Source of the DNA: Cyrtodaria siliqua
Lineage: Eukaryota > Mollusca > Bivalvia > Adapedonta > Hiatellidae
DNA length: 64,000 nucleotides
Direction: 5' to 3'
NCBI GenBank assembly: GCA_037043455.1
Contig: JAWPHD010000095.1
Location: 62,001-126,000, forward strand
This document shows, piece by piece, positions 1-10,065 of this stretch. How positions within the stretch are numbered: position 1 is the stretch's first letter; the number at the start of each line of letters is the position of its first letter. The translations under genes and the position numbers were made by a program. The notes under the pieces were generated by a model. The model was not told the DNA's origin and ran no database searches. It saw only the letters and a list, made by a program, of their open reading frames with translations.

Positions 1-376
1 TAAAACTGAATGGAACATTTTGTTTTCAAGACGGTAGTTAGCTAAAATGGAAGCAAGAAGTTCCATTTAAAATATGCGGACCTTGTGAATAACACAGCCT
101 TAAGAAGGAATGAACAAACATATTAAAAAAAATATGAATGGAATTAGTTTTTAATTTGTATTAGATATTATACAGTCTTTAATGAAGATAAAAAAGAGAT
201 AAACCACAGACATATTAATACATCAGTTATTTGTTATTAGGTCTGTGGATAAACTTACACTTGCAATTGCATTATAAAAATGTTTAAAATTTGCTGTTGA
301 ATGTAAATTGAAAGAAGCCACACTTAAAAGCCAAAATCAGTAGACTTTTGGGGATACATGTATTACGTCTGCCTTA

Positions 377-824
377 GGCCAGATTTTTTAATTTTTAGGT
401 TTACCGACCCGCCGACCCAAATTAATGCCGAAATCAAAAAATAAATCAAAAAAAAAAGAAAGAAGAAGAAGCTTAACTGGCTTGACTGGGACAGATATTT
501 TGATTAGCCAGAATGCACAGTTAATTTTAGACTTTAATACATGGTTTGGCGTTTTCTATCCGTCAGTTTGTCTGTCTGCGTTTATAAGACCACAAGGTGA
601 AATTTCATGAAGCTTGCAACAAATAATCAAAATAAACCATAATAGATTGCCTTTTAAATGACTTGTTACCTTGAAACTAACATTAAAGTCATAAAATACT
701 ATTATACAATCTTTTTTCTTTTACACGCCTTTGTGGGTATGTTTTCATGATTTTTTCTTTTTATTATTCTACCCTTCAATTTTCCAGAAAAATCGGTAAA
801 CCTAATAATAAAAAAAATCTGGCC
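377..824. mobile_element. Harbinger-like miniature TIR element
   Basis: The two ends are inverted copies of each other for about 35 bp with a few mismatches, beginning GGCCAGATTTTTT and including GGTTTACCGA. Each end is flanked by TTA (374-376 and 825-827). A 3 bp TWA duplication next to GGCC ends is what PIF/Harbinger elements leave. The 448 bp between shows no transposase; the small frame at 425-610 is low-complexity lysine-rich and unlikely to be a gene. Two other elements here (19627-19963 and 22330-22611) share the GGCC end and TAA/TTA flank. Superfamily is inferred from termini only. Confidence 0.7.
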
Positions 825-868
825 TTAGTTTGTCACTCTGTACTACTTGTAGCAAAAAAGGTTCCATA

Positions 869-994
869 TTCCTGTATATGACTATTACATGTTGGGGAAC
901 CAGGGACTATTTCCTGTATATGACTATTACATGTTGGGGAACCAGGGACTATTTCCTGTATATGACTATTACATGTTGGGGAACCAGGGACTAT
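869..994. repeat. 42 bp tandem repeat, 3 copies
   Basis: Three nearly identical 42 bp units starting TTCCTGTATATGACTATTAC. Because 42 is a multiple of 3, the frame at 830-1093 shows a 14-residue peptide repeated three times, but no homology or splice context supports a gene. Confidence 0.9.
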
Positions 995-2137
995 GAAACA
1001 CTATCAGAGGAGATATGTCAGAATGGCATGTTCTTACCACATGGAATATTCTTGATTTCTTCTGTCCATATCTTTTTTGATTATAGGCAGTGATTATACA
1101 ATCTTTCTAAATCTATTTTGTTTTGATTTATTTGTTGTAAAATGTGATACATTAACAGTCAAACTTTGCTTATAGCAAACTTTTATAGTTTGTAAACAGT
1201 AAACAGTGTATTAAATCATTTTAGAATTATTTTATTATTAAAATCTTTGCAATTCTTGATTTCAAGAATCTCATTACTCAGTGCACAGACCTAATAACAA
1301 ATAGACTGGACACAATGAAAATTGTGTAAATTTCAAGTGGCACAGTTCGAAAATTTCACAAAGGATTTCCCAACTTTAAACACACATATCATGAAGAATT
1401 TTATAGATACAATTTTTATTTAAGCCAAATACCATCACAAATTTAATTTTCTTTCCAATGATAGTATTTTGTTTTCTCTTACATTGAGCATAAAAAAGGA
1501 GTTTGATGGAAACTTTGACTATGTCAAAACATTGATTTTAAAGAGAAAAGCGAAAAATGATGACATTTTAAACTTTAAACATTTTTTTATATAATTTCTT
1601 ACTTTGAAAATAACATAAATTATTATAATCCCATTTTGCTATTCACTATGAATCTTTTGGATGTATTTTCATCAAAATCGGTGAATAATTGAGAGAGAAG
1701 ATAGAAGGAAAAGTTAAGGTGCCACGTGATATTTTGGTTACTTCATTAGTTAAGATAGGAAGTTTCCTATCTGTTTATTAATATGTCTGTGCTCAGTGTT
1801 TGTCTCTCCACCTTTCTAAATTAACAGGTTTCATTGGTACACTTTTTATCACTTCAACTTTTTAAAGCAATCAGAATGCTTTGTTCATATCTTTGTTTGG
1901 TTGTTTCTATCATGACATCACTTCCTGGTATTATTACATTATGCTCTTAAGATGCTCTCAGTCAGAACTGACTGAGTCTTTAAATTGTTGAAAGAAACAG
2001 ATTTAGACTGTGTATGACTTGAGTAATGAGTTTCTTGAAACCAATAATTAGAAAATTCTAAATAAAAATGATTCTAAAATGATTTACTATACTGTTTGTA
2101 ATGAGTTACAACTCTTGGTTATTTATATGCAGTCAGC
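995..2137. other. AT-rich DNA, no recognised feature
   Basis: I see no coding potential, RNA gene or clear repeat here. Confidence 0.5.
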
Positions 2138-2496
2138 CCTGTATTAAGAGACCACTTAAGGAAGAGCAAATTGGATCTCAACACAGGCTGGTGGTCTCCA
2201 AATACAGGTTTATTTTAAAGTATACAATTGGAAATGGAAATAAATGTCTATTAAAGCTGGACCAGTTAAGTATGACTATAATAGCCTTTACGTCCATTGT
2301 AAATCCATGTGAGTAAATCGCAGGCTGATCAGGGTTTACAATGTCTGGCTGCTGATCAGTAATTTTCCCCAAAACACCCCTTTGTCACATAAATGTAATG
2401 GTCCTAATTCAAAGGAAGAACAGCCCATTATATATATGTAGCGGGTTAAGGGTTAAAGCTGGACTTGTCTTAAAAGGGGTGGTCTCTTAGGCAGGT
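2138..2496. mobile_element. TIR element split by a TTAA/CCC element
   Basis: The outer ends are imperfect inverted copies: the left contains TTAAGAGACCAC, the right GTGGTCTCTTA. The middle (2263-2452) is a copy of the piggyBac-like miniature element listed separately. Class of the outer element is unknown; a conserved target-site duplication was not found. Confidence 0.5.
2263..2456 (+). mobile_element. piggyBac-like miniature element, copy 1
   Basis: The right three quarters match the other copies (28543-28802, 29118-29329, 41336-41462, 62129-62311): a GCTGATCAGGGTTTACAATG block, a CCCCAAAACACCCCTTTGTC block, and an end GCGGGTTAAGGG followed by TTAA. The left end is diverged (CAGTTAAG instead of CCCTTAAC). 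The copy is bounded by 12 bp direct repeats TTAAAGCTGGAC (2251-2262 and 2453-2464), longer than the usual TTAA. Confidence 0.7.
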
Positions 2497-2499
2497 TTG

Positions 2500-3511
2500 T
2501 CTTTACTGATATTGATCCTTTCAAACCAGTTAATTTGACATTTAGATAGATTATAGAGAAGTATTTCACTCGCGGTCAGACGCTGCAATATTCCACAAAA
2601 ACAGCGCAGTGAACTATTACCAATAAATCTATGAAAAGACGCAAATTAAACAATTAATAACATTTCTTTTTAATGAGTTTTGCATTTTCAAAATGGTTAG
2701 CTTGCATAGTCCACTTTATTTTTATTGTTTTGGTTCTTGGATTTTTTTCTAAAAATGTTCCACAGGAGTTGGGGGAAAAAAAGTAAAAAAAAAGACTGAA
2801 ACTGTTTAGGCATGTATCTTGTAATGGTGTTAGTTACAGAGTAAAACATAAAATTGACCAGAACAAATATATAGAAACATGCTTTTCTGATTTGACAGTC
2901 AGTTTTAAACATGGTAACATGGTTGTTTGAAATGCGGGACCAAAATACGAATACCCGATACTTTCTTTTTTATCGTTTTGTGTGTTTTTGAAAAAACTTT
3001 TGAATTTTGAATTTTTATTTTTTCTCATATTTACAAATAATGGGGTATAGAATATGAGAACTGAAAAAAACAAACTCTGGCCATAGGTATAATTTACCTG
3101 GTCTGTAATTCACCCGGTGTATAGTACATATATTTATCTTTTTAATCAGTTATATTATTTTTTATTCAGCTCTACAGAAATGTCATCTACAGAAATGTAA
3201 TAAATGATGTTAAATGAGTTATATTATAAACCTAGTAAATATTGCCAGGATTTCTAGATTTTGTATAGATTAACATACATGTACATGTAAGATATACAAA
3301 TAAGTGTATATATCTCCAATCAAAAAAGATTGTTATGAGAAAGTTTTTCTGAAAAAAAAATTTCTTTATTTATTTTGTAATAGAAATCATTTTCTGCATA
3401 CATGTGTTGTGTGTGTGGGCGTAATTATTTAGTGATGTATGTATGTTTTAATATGCTGTGTAGAGTATACATGCTGTGTAGAGAACATATGCTGTATCAA
3501 GGATATGTTGA
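2500..3511. other. AT-rich DNA, no recognised feature
   Basis: No gene or RNA seen. Around 3450-3500 a short TATGCTGTGTAGAG motif is repeated two to three times. Short ORFs here are homopolymer-rich. Confidence 0.4.
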
Positions 3512-3759
3512 TTAAAAGGGACACATGGCAATCTTGATTTTTTAAAAGATGACGGCGTCCCCTTAGTTTTTCTACATAACTTGCATTTGTTCAATTATTA
3601 ACATTTATTATAAAAGGAGTATAAAGCAAATTGTTTTTGCATTTACTAACTGTTGATTATATTGCACCTGCATTTACTAACTGTTGATTATATTGCACCA
3701 ATAACATACTTAGACCAATGGCAGAATAAGATGAAAAATGAAAACTCAGATGTATTTAA

Positions 3760-4325
3760 TTTTATTATATATCATAAAATATAAGCATTTTTCATTGGTC
3801 TAGAAGCACTCATGTGTGATTAAATAGTTTCGACCATTCTCATTGGAAATATGCCAGCCGTTCAATAGCTCATCATGTGACCGTGCAATAGTAAATTTAG
3901 AGTGCATCTTTGTACATCTTTGTCATTGACGCGTTTTTTTTAAAAACAGCAAAGCGTCACGTGATCGTGCAATACTCAATCTGCGTCAGTGATGCAGCGT
4001 CACGTGACCGTGCAATAGTCGATCTTTCAGTGACGCAGCATCACGTGACTGTACAATAGTCGATCTGTGTCAGTGATGCAGCATCACGTGACCGTACAGT
4101 AGTGGATCTGTGTCAGTGACGCAGCATCACGTGACCATACAATAGTGGATCTGTGTCAGTGATGCAGCGTCACGTGACCGTACAATAGTGGATCTGTGTC
4201 AGTGACGCGCTTGTTTAAATGAACAAAGGAAGCAGATACATAGTTAACACGGCTCACACTCCAAATTTTAATTTTATTAGTAAAAAAATCAAAACTGTCA
4301 TATTTTATGATATAATTATAATAAA
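3760..4325. mobile_element. Inverted-repeat element with internal E-box tandem array
   Basis: The left edge contains TATATCATAAAATATAAG and the right edge a near inverse, TATTTTATGATATAATTATA. Between them is the array at 3950-4215. No coding region is seen. It lies inside the TTAA-bounded element and directly beside the left arm of the palindromic element. Order of insertion is not resolved. Confidence 0.45.
3950..4215. repeat. ~42 bp tandem repeat with CACGTG E-boxes
   Basis: Six units of 41-43 bp with core GCGTCACGTGACCGTGCAAT. A palindromic CACGTG occurs at 3958, 4001, 4042, 4085, 4128 and 4171. CACGTG is the bHLH-zip E-box core; binding here is untested. Confidence 0.9.
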
Positions 4326-4467
4326 AACAATTATTTAATGCCTTAGGAGTCAATGGATTAGACAGACAGACAGACAGACTTTTTTTATTCAGACTTGTAC
4401 AAAGTACATCGTCTACAATACATACATATTAGCATATATGATGTCAACGTATATATACAAGTAAATG

Positions 4468-4850
4468 ATGAAATATATACAAATGGTATAATTAATCATT
4501 TCATTATTATTGTTATTATTATTATTATGTAGTATAGTAAATAAGAGTAGGAGGTTGAACTAAGTAACTACCTTTCAATAGTTAATAAAGCGTTTCTTAA
4601 TACAATTGATTCTTTAACATATAACAGAAGTTTTATTATTTTTTGTCATGTGATTTCAATGGTGAAATATATACAAATGGTATAATTTATCATTTCATTA
4701 TTATTATTATTATTATGTAGTATAGTAAATAAGAGTAGGAGGTTGAACTAAGTAACTACCTTTCAATAGTTAATAATGCGTTTCTTAATATAATTGATTC
4801 TTTAACATATAACGAAAGTTTTATTATTTCTATCTTGTCATGTGATTTCA
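4468..4850 (-). repeat. Tandem duplication of the LINE 3' end (2 x ~190 bp)
   Basis: 4468-4655 and 4656-4850 are about 95% alike, each with an ATT-rich run, GTAGTATAGTAAATAAGAGT, and the reverse-complement coding of the last ORF2 residues including the stop. The copy nearer the 3' end has a small indel in the former coding part. The ORF2 used here is the upstream (higher-coordinate) copy, so the duplicated ORF tail is now 3' UTR. Confidence 0.9.
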
Positions 4851-7800
4851 GTAACTCCAAATATTTGAAAACAGAAGGACGTTTGTAATAACAACGTTTT
4901 AAGTATTTCTTTCTAATATCAATATAACAAGGACAAATACATACAAAATGAAATTCATCTTCTATATCTAAACTATTACAAATTAGGCAATATCTTTCTT
5001 CACGAAGTGTTCTATTGCTGGCATATCTACCAGTCTGTATTCTGAGTGGATGCACAGATAGTCTAAGTCTAGTAAAATATAGACGTAAACTTCTTGGCAA
5101 AATATCTAAATATGTTTCATATTCCAAACTAGTTTTAATATCTTTGTACAATGTTAACACAGAACTGTTGTTTAAGGTACCACACCAATTTTGTTTAAAG
5201 GCATCTAAAACTCTAATTCTAAAGTCATACAAAAAAACGTCACTGTTTATATAAGACGCATTATCGAATACATAAGAAAAACCGTAATCATCTAGTAATT
5301 TCTTAACACTGCTAACCCAGTTCGTTTTTCCGCTATTACAGTCCTGTAAAGCGTGTCCATACACAGTCTTTAGAATGATATTGTCAGTATTTATTACTTT
5401 CAACCAATATTTCATAATTCTTATATATCTATTAACATATAGGGGATATCTTCCAAGTTCACCATACACAGCTGCATTGCATGTATTAGGTAGTACCTTT
5501 AATAACCTTTTGCAAAATTTTAAATGAATTCTTTCAATTTCTTTAGATTTAGTATTGCCCCAAATCTCACATGCATAACTAAGAACAGACACAACAAAGG
5601 CATTGAACAACTGACATAAAGTTTTAGGACTCAAATCATATACTTTACATTTACATAATAAAACATTCATTGCCTTAAGAGCTTTACCAACTAAATGCTC
5701 CTGATTAAGAGCGAAATTTCCAGTATAATTGAAAATATTCCCTAAATAGTTAAAATCATTCACTACGTTGATAACGTCTCCATTGTAGGTCCAATGCTCA
5801 CTGGCTAATAACCCGCCACGTTTACGAAAAACCATAATTTTAGTTTTGGCAATATTTACTTTAAGTCCCCACGAATCGCAATAATTATTTAATGTATCTA
5901 AATGTACTTGTATTTCAGCAGGTGTTTTTCCTACAATGGCCATGTCATCCGCAAATAGCAATAACATTAGTACTATATCATCTAATTGCAAACCTGAATC
6001 TATATTATTTTGCAAATATAACTCCAAATCTTCAACAAAAAGAGAAAACAAAAGAGGGGACATTACCTCCCCTTGACGTAAGCCAACAGCATAATTAAAA
6101 TAATCAGTATAATTAGCACAGGATTTGACACATGATTTGACTTTTTGGTACATATTGCGTATAATTCTAAGTAATTTGCCATTAATACCACATCTATACA
6201 TCTTAAGCCATAATGCATTTCTATAAATAGAATCAAAACATTTCATCAAATCGACAAAAATAACATACAATCGTTTGTTTTCATTCAAGTATTTTTGGAC
6301 TAATGACATAAGTATAAAAATCGCATCAACAGTGGATTTTCCTTTCCGAAATCCGAACTGAGCATCCGAAATTATGTTATGCTCATTACAAAAGTTTTCA
6401 AGTCGCCTATTGAGTACAGTAGTAAAAACCTTTGAGAAACAACTAACTAGCGTAATGCCTCTATAATTATTTACATCATTTGCATCACCTTTTTTGTGTA
6501 AAGGAATTATAATCCCTTCCATCCATTTATCTGGGTAAAAACCCGAATTCAAAATGCAGTTGAATATATCGCATAAATGAGCCGATAATATGTCTATGCT
6601 TTCAATAAAATATTCATTCAGTAAACAATCACTACCAAAAGCCTTCCCTCTTTTTAAAGATTTTACAGCATTTAAAATTTCATCAATCGTGATGGGCTGG
6701 TCAAGTTCTGGGAAGGACCCATTAGGATTATCAAAATCATTATTTTCACAAAAAATTTCCGCGTCTTCATTTGTACAGTTAAATACATCACTGCCAAGCT
6801 TTTCAAAATATTCACGAAAAGTATCTAATGCTATCTTATTAGCAACAGACTTTTTTGAGCTCTTGAAATACTTCCAAAAATCTCGTGGTTTACTTTTCTT
6901 AAGGCTCTCTATTTCGGACATTTTACGTTTATAAAATGTATTTTTCTTCTTACAAATTATATTCTTATACAATAATTTACGTTCACATAAATCTATTCTA
7001 TTTGCATCAGTTTTATAACAATTAAACAGGTTTAAGGCATCTAAATACGTATTTCGAGCATTCACACAGTCTTGATCAAACCAGTCTGCATTTTTCATAC
7101 GAAACTCAGTATCAAAACAAGGTTTATTTTCAGAATAAGTGCGTTTTGTAAATAAAGGATCAGCAACACTCCGTATAGTATCAGTAAAATTGCTCAAAGC
7201 CTCGTTTATCGTCTGTTTAGTACAGTTATTTAAATTAAATACAATATTATTGAAGTCGGGCAATTTGGCAATAATACCAGACCGAAATTGCGCCTTATAC
7301 AAATCATTCCACTTAAATCGTGTCTCAGAATAACTGTTAACATCAGGTGATACATTATTACATACAAATGAAAAATGTAACGGGGCATGATCGCTCCATT
7401 CATTAAAATGCCCAATAGTAAAATCACTGATCAATGAAAAATGGCGTTCACTACACAACAAATAATCAATAACAGATGTACCGTTACGTGATAGGTAGGT
7501 GAACTGGTTTGTATTACCAATGCGACCATTAACAATACGTATACATGAAGATTTACACAGATCTAATAATTTAATACCGTGACTATTATGGTTTTTATCG
7601 ATAGAGGCCCTAACAGGGGTATTGTCTGGTTCATAATCTACTTCATCAACAGACATATTACATTTATCGTGGATTATGTAATCATTTTTATTACTCACTC
7701 TACTATTTAAATCACCACATAGAAACACAGAACCTAAGCAATCAAATGTAGAAATATCATTTTCAAGTGTGTCAAACAAGTTGATGTTATTAAATGAATT

Positions 7801-8187
7801 ATATGCTGGTGAATCTTCACACCAAATATATGAACCACATAAATAGATATCCTCATTTATATTAAAAAACACACGATCCAACTTTATCCAAATAATAGTA
7901 TCATGGTGATTTTTCACAATCTGTATACCATCTTTTAAGTGTTCTTTATACATTAAAACTATACCCCCGCTACATCGGCGTGCATTTCTGTTTTGCAACT
8001 TTCTGTAAAAATTATGTGTGATATAACCATTAAGGTTAATTTTAGTAGAAGAATTTGCCCAAGATTCATAAAAAAAACATATATCATGATTAGCAACAAT
8101 ATTTACAAAATCACTATTGCATTGCTTGCCTTGCGTAAGTCCATGCACGTTCCATGATAGTACGGACAGCTCACCTCCGGCGTGCCC
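4756..8187 (-). CDS. LINE ORF2: endonuclease-reverse transcriptase
   Basis: The enzyme that nicks target DNA and copies element RNA into it. The open frame is 1143 residues. The nearest start used by a simple ORF call is a GTG at 8146-8148, but the frame is open 13 codons further, to a TAG at 8188-8190, and those residues include the SWN that begins AP-endonuclease domains. Counting from the GTG: endonuclease residues 1-265 with ES near 28, GDLNSR at 145-150, IDY at 227-229 and SDH at 252-254; reverse transcriptase about 490-810 with FRKGKST, VDLMKCFD (motif A), GLRQGEVMSPLL (motif B), FADD at 732-735 (motif C) and NYLG near 800. A Cys/His cluster (CLICN, then HFVCICPC) lies at 1054-1074, as in many LINE ORF2 tails. 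No RNase H domain is seen. All catalytic residues I can check are present, with no stop or frameshift. Confidence 0.95.
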   Translation of the reverse strand, partial: GHAGGELSVLSWNVHGLTQGKQCNSDFVNIVANHDICFFYESWANSSTKINLNGYITHNFYRKLQNRNARRCSGGIVLMYKEHLKDGIQIVKNHHDTIIWIKLDRVFFNINEDIYLCGSYIWCEDSPAYNSFNNINLFDTLENDISTFDCLGSVFLCGDLNSRVSNKNDYIIHDKCNMSVDEVDYEPDNTPVRASIDKNHNSHGIKLLDLCKSSCIRIVNGRIGNTNQFTYLSRNGTSVIDYLLCSERHFSLISDFTIGHFNEWSDHAPLHFSFVCNNVSPDVNSYSETRFKWNDLYKAQFRSGIIAKLPDFNNIVFNLNNCTKQTINEALSNFTDTIRSVADPLFTKRTYSENKPCFDTEFRMKNADWFDQDCVNARNTYLDALNLFNCYKTDANRIDLCERKLLYKNIICKKKNTFYKRKMSEIESLKKSKPRDFWKYFKSSKKSVANKIALDTFREYFEKLGSDVFNCTNEDAEIFCENNDFDNPNGSFPELDQPITIDEILNAVKSLKRGKAFGSDCLLNEYFIESIDILSAHLCDIFNCILNSGFYPDKWMEGIIIPLHKKGDANDVNNYRGITLVSCFSKVFTTVLNRRLENFCNEHNIISDAQFGFRKGKSTVDAIFILMSLVQKYLNENKRLYVIFVDLMKCFDSIYRNALWLKMYRCGINGKLLRIIRNMYQKVKSCVKSCANYTDYFNYAVGLRQGEVMSPLLFSLFVEDLELYLQNNIDSGLQLDDIVLMLLLFADDMAIVGKTPAEIQVHLDTLNNYCDSWGLKVNIAKTKIMVFRKRGGLLASEHWTYNGDVINVVNDFNYLGNIFNYTGNFALNQEHLVGKALKAMNVLLCKCKVYDLSPKTLCQLFNAFVVSVLSYACEIWGNTKSKEIERIHLKFCKRLLKVLPNTCNAAVYGELGRYPLYVNRYIRIMKYWLKVINTDNIILKTVYGHALQDCNSGKTNWVSSVKKLLDDYGFSYVFDNASYINSDVFLYDFRIRVLDAFKQNWCGTLNNSSVLTLYKDIKTSLEYETYLDILPRSLRLYFTRLRLSVHPLRIQTGRYASNRTLREERYCLICNSLDIEDEFHFVCICPCYIDIRKKYLKRCYYKRPSVFKYLELLKSHDKIEIIKLSLYVKESIILRNALLTIER

Positions 8188-8523
8188 CTAGTCGCGCACC
8201 GGCCGGCCGTCAACGTACAACGTGTCGTAGGCTATCCAGGAGCGTTTACCATGTTCCCTGGCCGCCTTCATCTTGGGTACGAGTTTCCTCCGCTTAGCTA
8301 TCACTTCCGGCGGGTACTGTTCATACATATGAAATGCGGTGTCCTTCAGTTCCTTCCACTGCCTTCGCACTTGTTCTCGGTCCTTAAAAAACGTAAATTT
8401 TGCCACAATTGTTCTAACCCTACCAGGTACCGGTTGCCCAGGGGACCTGTGTACGCGCTCGAAGCGTATGCTGTCTACGGTCTCCTTGGCAATCTTGAGT
8501 GCTTGTTGTAGATGCTCACGTAA
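8188..8523 (-). pseudogene. LINE ORF1, C-terminal part (L1 ORF1p-like), 5'-truncated
   Basis: About 111 codons, ending in VDGRPVRD and a TAG. Visible stretches include RTIVAKFTFFKDREQVRR and KRRKLVPKMKAAREHGKR, which resemble the RRM end and C-terminal domain of L1-type ORF1 RNA-binding proteins that coat element RNA. The N-terminal coiled-coil part is absent because the element is cut at 8525. The frame is the same as ORF2, with only the TAG and 13 codons before the SWN of the endonuclease. It is labelled a pseudogene because it lacks its start. Confidence 0.8.
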
Positions 8524-8783
8524 CTTTAGAACTATTTATCCTCGGGAGTGACTACTGACCCTTGAGGGATACTATTGCACTCGGCGTGCCGCCTCATGCA
8601 ATAGTACCCTTCTCGGGTCGGTAGTCACTCCCTCTGATAAACAGTTCTAACCATTGACTTCTAAGGAATTAAATAGTTGTATATTATGCAAGCAGGTTTA
8701 AAGTCAAAATGATACTGGATTAATAAATTCGAACACTAGTTGAATGCTTGACAAAACTTCAAGATTGCCATGTGTCCCTTTAA

Positions 8784-9840
8784 GAGAGAATACTAAGAAC
8801 ATTTCGCTGAGAAACAGTGAGAAATATGTTACAATTAGTGCCATGAATTAAGTGTGCATCATCTGGTAAATATAGTCATGAAAAAACTGTCTATTAATTT
8901 AATAAATCCGTAAATTAAATGTATTTAGCAGAGGATTCATTTTTTCTTTCTTTTTAATTTTTTCAGGAAATGGATAATGTATTTACTTCAAATGTCCATT
9001 AGACCTTAGACCACATACAGATAATTGATAAGACTTAGTGGCAATGTTTCCATCAGTAAGTGCTTTGTGCATTCTGAATCACTAAGAAGTACTGTATTCC
9101 TACAGAAGTTAATTAAAAGACCTAGTAGCATAGACCCAGATAAACCTGTAGTAGTTAGTTTATAAATAGTTACCTAATAATACATTTTTTTTTAAAAAGC
9201 GATTTTAAAAAATGTTCCAAAGATAACAGAATTTAATAGAATAAAAAATAAAGCATACTATATCTAATACAAATACAGTTAATATGTAGTCTGTAGATCA
9301 GCTTTAAGTAATTTAGAACTCACTTTTTATATTCTAATGAAAGTACTTGACATTTTAAATCGAAAGCCAAATTTCCAAAATATTCTGGAATTTTTTTGAC
9401 ATAACTAATTTGTCTTGATTCATTTCTTTGATTTCCTTTTGGAAATGTTCAATGAATGAAATTCTATGTCAATGGAAACTGGATTCCGTATTTCTTTCAC
9501 CTGAGACATTGTTAATTTAAAATACAAGAGTAACAAAAAACCCTCACAAAATTACACCTCCATGAAAGTTAATCTTGATATTTGTTTTTATGAATTGAAA
9601 TTAAGCAATTTGTTAGAGTTTCCATCATAACCATGAATATAAATTTAATATTCTTGCAATTGAACAAAACTGAAGGGATAACATTGTTTTTTAAATGAAC
9701 TGTAACATGTGTGGACAGTCAATGTTAAAATGTTAAAATCAGTAACTGTTGTTCAATGTCTTCCAACTGCTTATACAGGTAGTTTATGTATAATTAAAAA
9801 CTTAATTTTTGTTGCAAATTTAAATAACTGCCCGTCTCGG
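8784..9840. other. AT-rich DNA, no recognised feature
   Basis: No coding, RNA or clear repeat signal. Confidence 0.4.
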
Positions 9841-10065
9841 CTACTCTTATAATTATTGAATCAAGCTTTGTACTTCAGAGCTGCAGACCTATGCCTGCGG
9901 GTTTCAGGGCTGAATATCTCCCTCTGCTCCAAACCCCTTACATATTCATCTCATTTCCCTCTGATGTTGCTGCCAAAACGCATTGGAAACCTTTGTCTTT
10001 CATTTCATCACCTTCTGAGGTCACTGTCCCAAAATGACCTTACGTGCATTGATTAGGACGTAAAA
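9841..10065 (+). repeat. SINE-like dispersed repeat, copy 1
   Basis: Shares GAGCTGCAGACCT, GAGGTC(A/G)CTGTC and TGACCTTACGTGCAT-type blocks with 13855-13945 (+) and 19430-19560 (inverted). The small frame at 9856-10056 falls within this repeat and is not taken as a gene. Confidence 0.5.

Larger units (their letters stand above)
4363..8525 (-). mobile_element. 5'-truncated non-LTR retrotransposon (LINE)
   Basis: A minus-strand LINE of about 4.16 kb. It holds the C-terminal part of ORF1 (8188-8523), a complete endonuclease/reverse transcriptase ORF2, a short 3' UTR and a 3' tail reading AATAAAAAAA followed by four GTCT units. It is flanked by TTAGA on both sides, a short candidate target-site duplication, and is inserted in the arm of a palindromic element. 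The 5' truncation is typical of target-primed reverse transcription. The intact ORF2 suggests a fairly recent insertion. I do not assign a clade; the L1-type ORF1 and C-terminal Cys/His cluster should place it in a tree. Confidence 0.9.
4332..8675. mobile_element. Palindromic (foldback) element, left arm split by a LINE
   Basis: The sequence at 8531-8675 folds on itself almost completely: the arm up to the centre near 8588 is inverted in the arm that follows, with shared words such as GGGAGTGACTAC and TACTATTGCA. The outermost 25-30 bp of the left arm is missing there but is found at 4332-4362 (CCTTAGGAGTCAATGG, matching the inverse of 8643-8670). The LINE at 4363-8525 sits exactly between, flanked by TTAGA at 4358-4362 and 8526-8530. 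The original element was about 175 bp and non-coding. Confidence 0.8.
3512..8783. mobile_element. TTAA-bounded TIR element carrying nested insertions
   Basis: The left end (3512 on) reads TTAAAAGGGACACATGGCAA and the right end is its inverse, closing on TTAA at 8780-8783. Sequence just inside both ends matches the two halves of the copy at 61063-61807: a block with GATTATATTGCACC on the left and CAAAATGATACTGGAT on the right. The original was therefore a few hundred bp, and the material between about 3760 and 8675 is later insertion. TTAA flanks fit piggyBac-type transposition, but the AGGGACAC end is not assigned. Confidence 0.7.

Noticed and set aside
4756..8187. ORF2 as a host gene or virus-derived gene
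   Set aside because: Endonuclease plus reverse transcriptase order, L1-type ORF1 upstream, 3' tail and flanking duplications identify a LINE.
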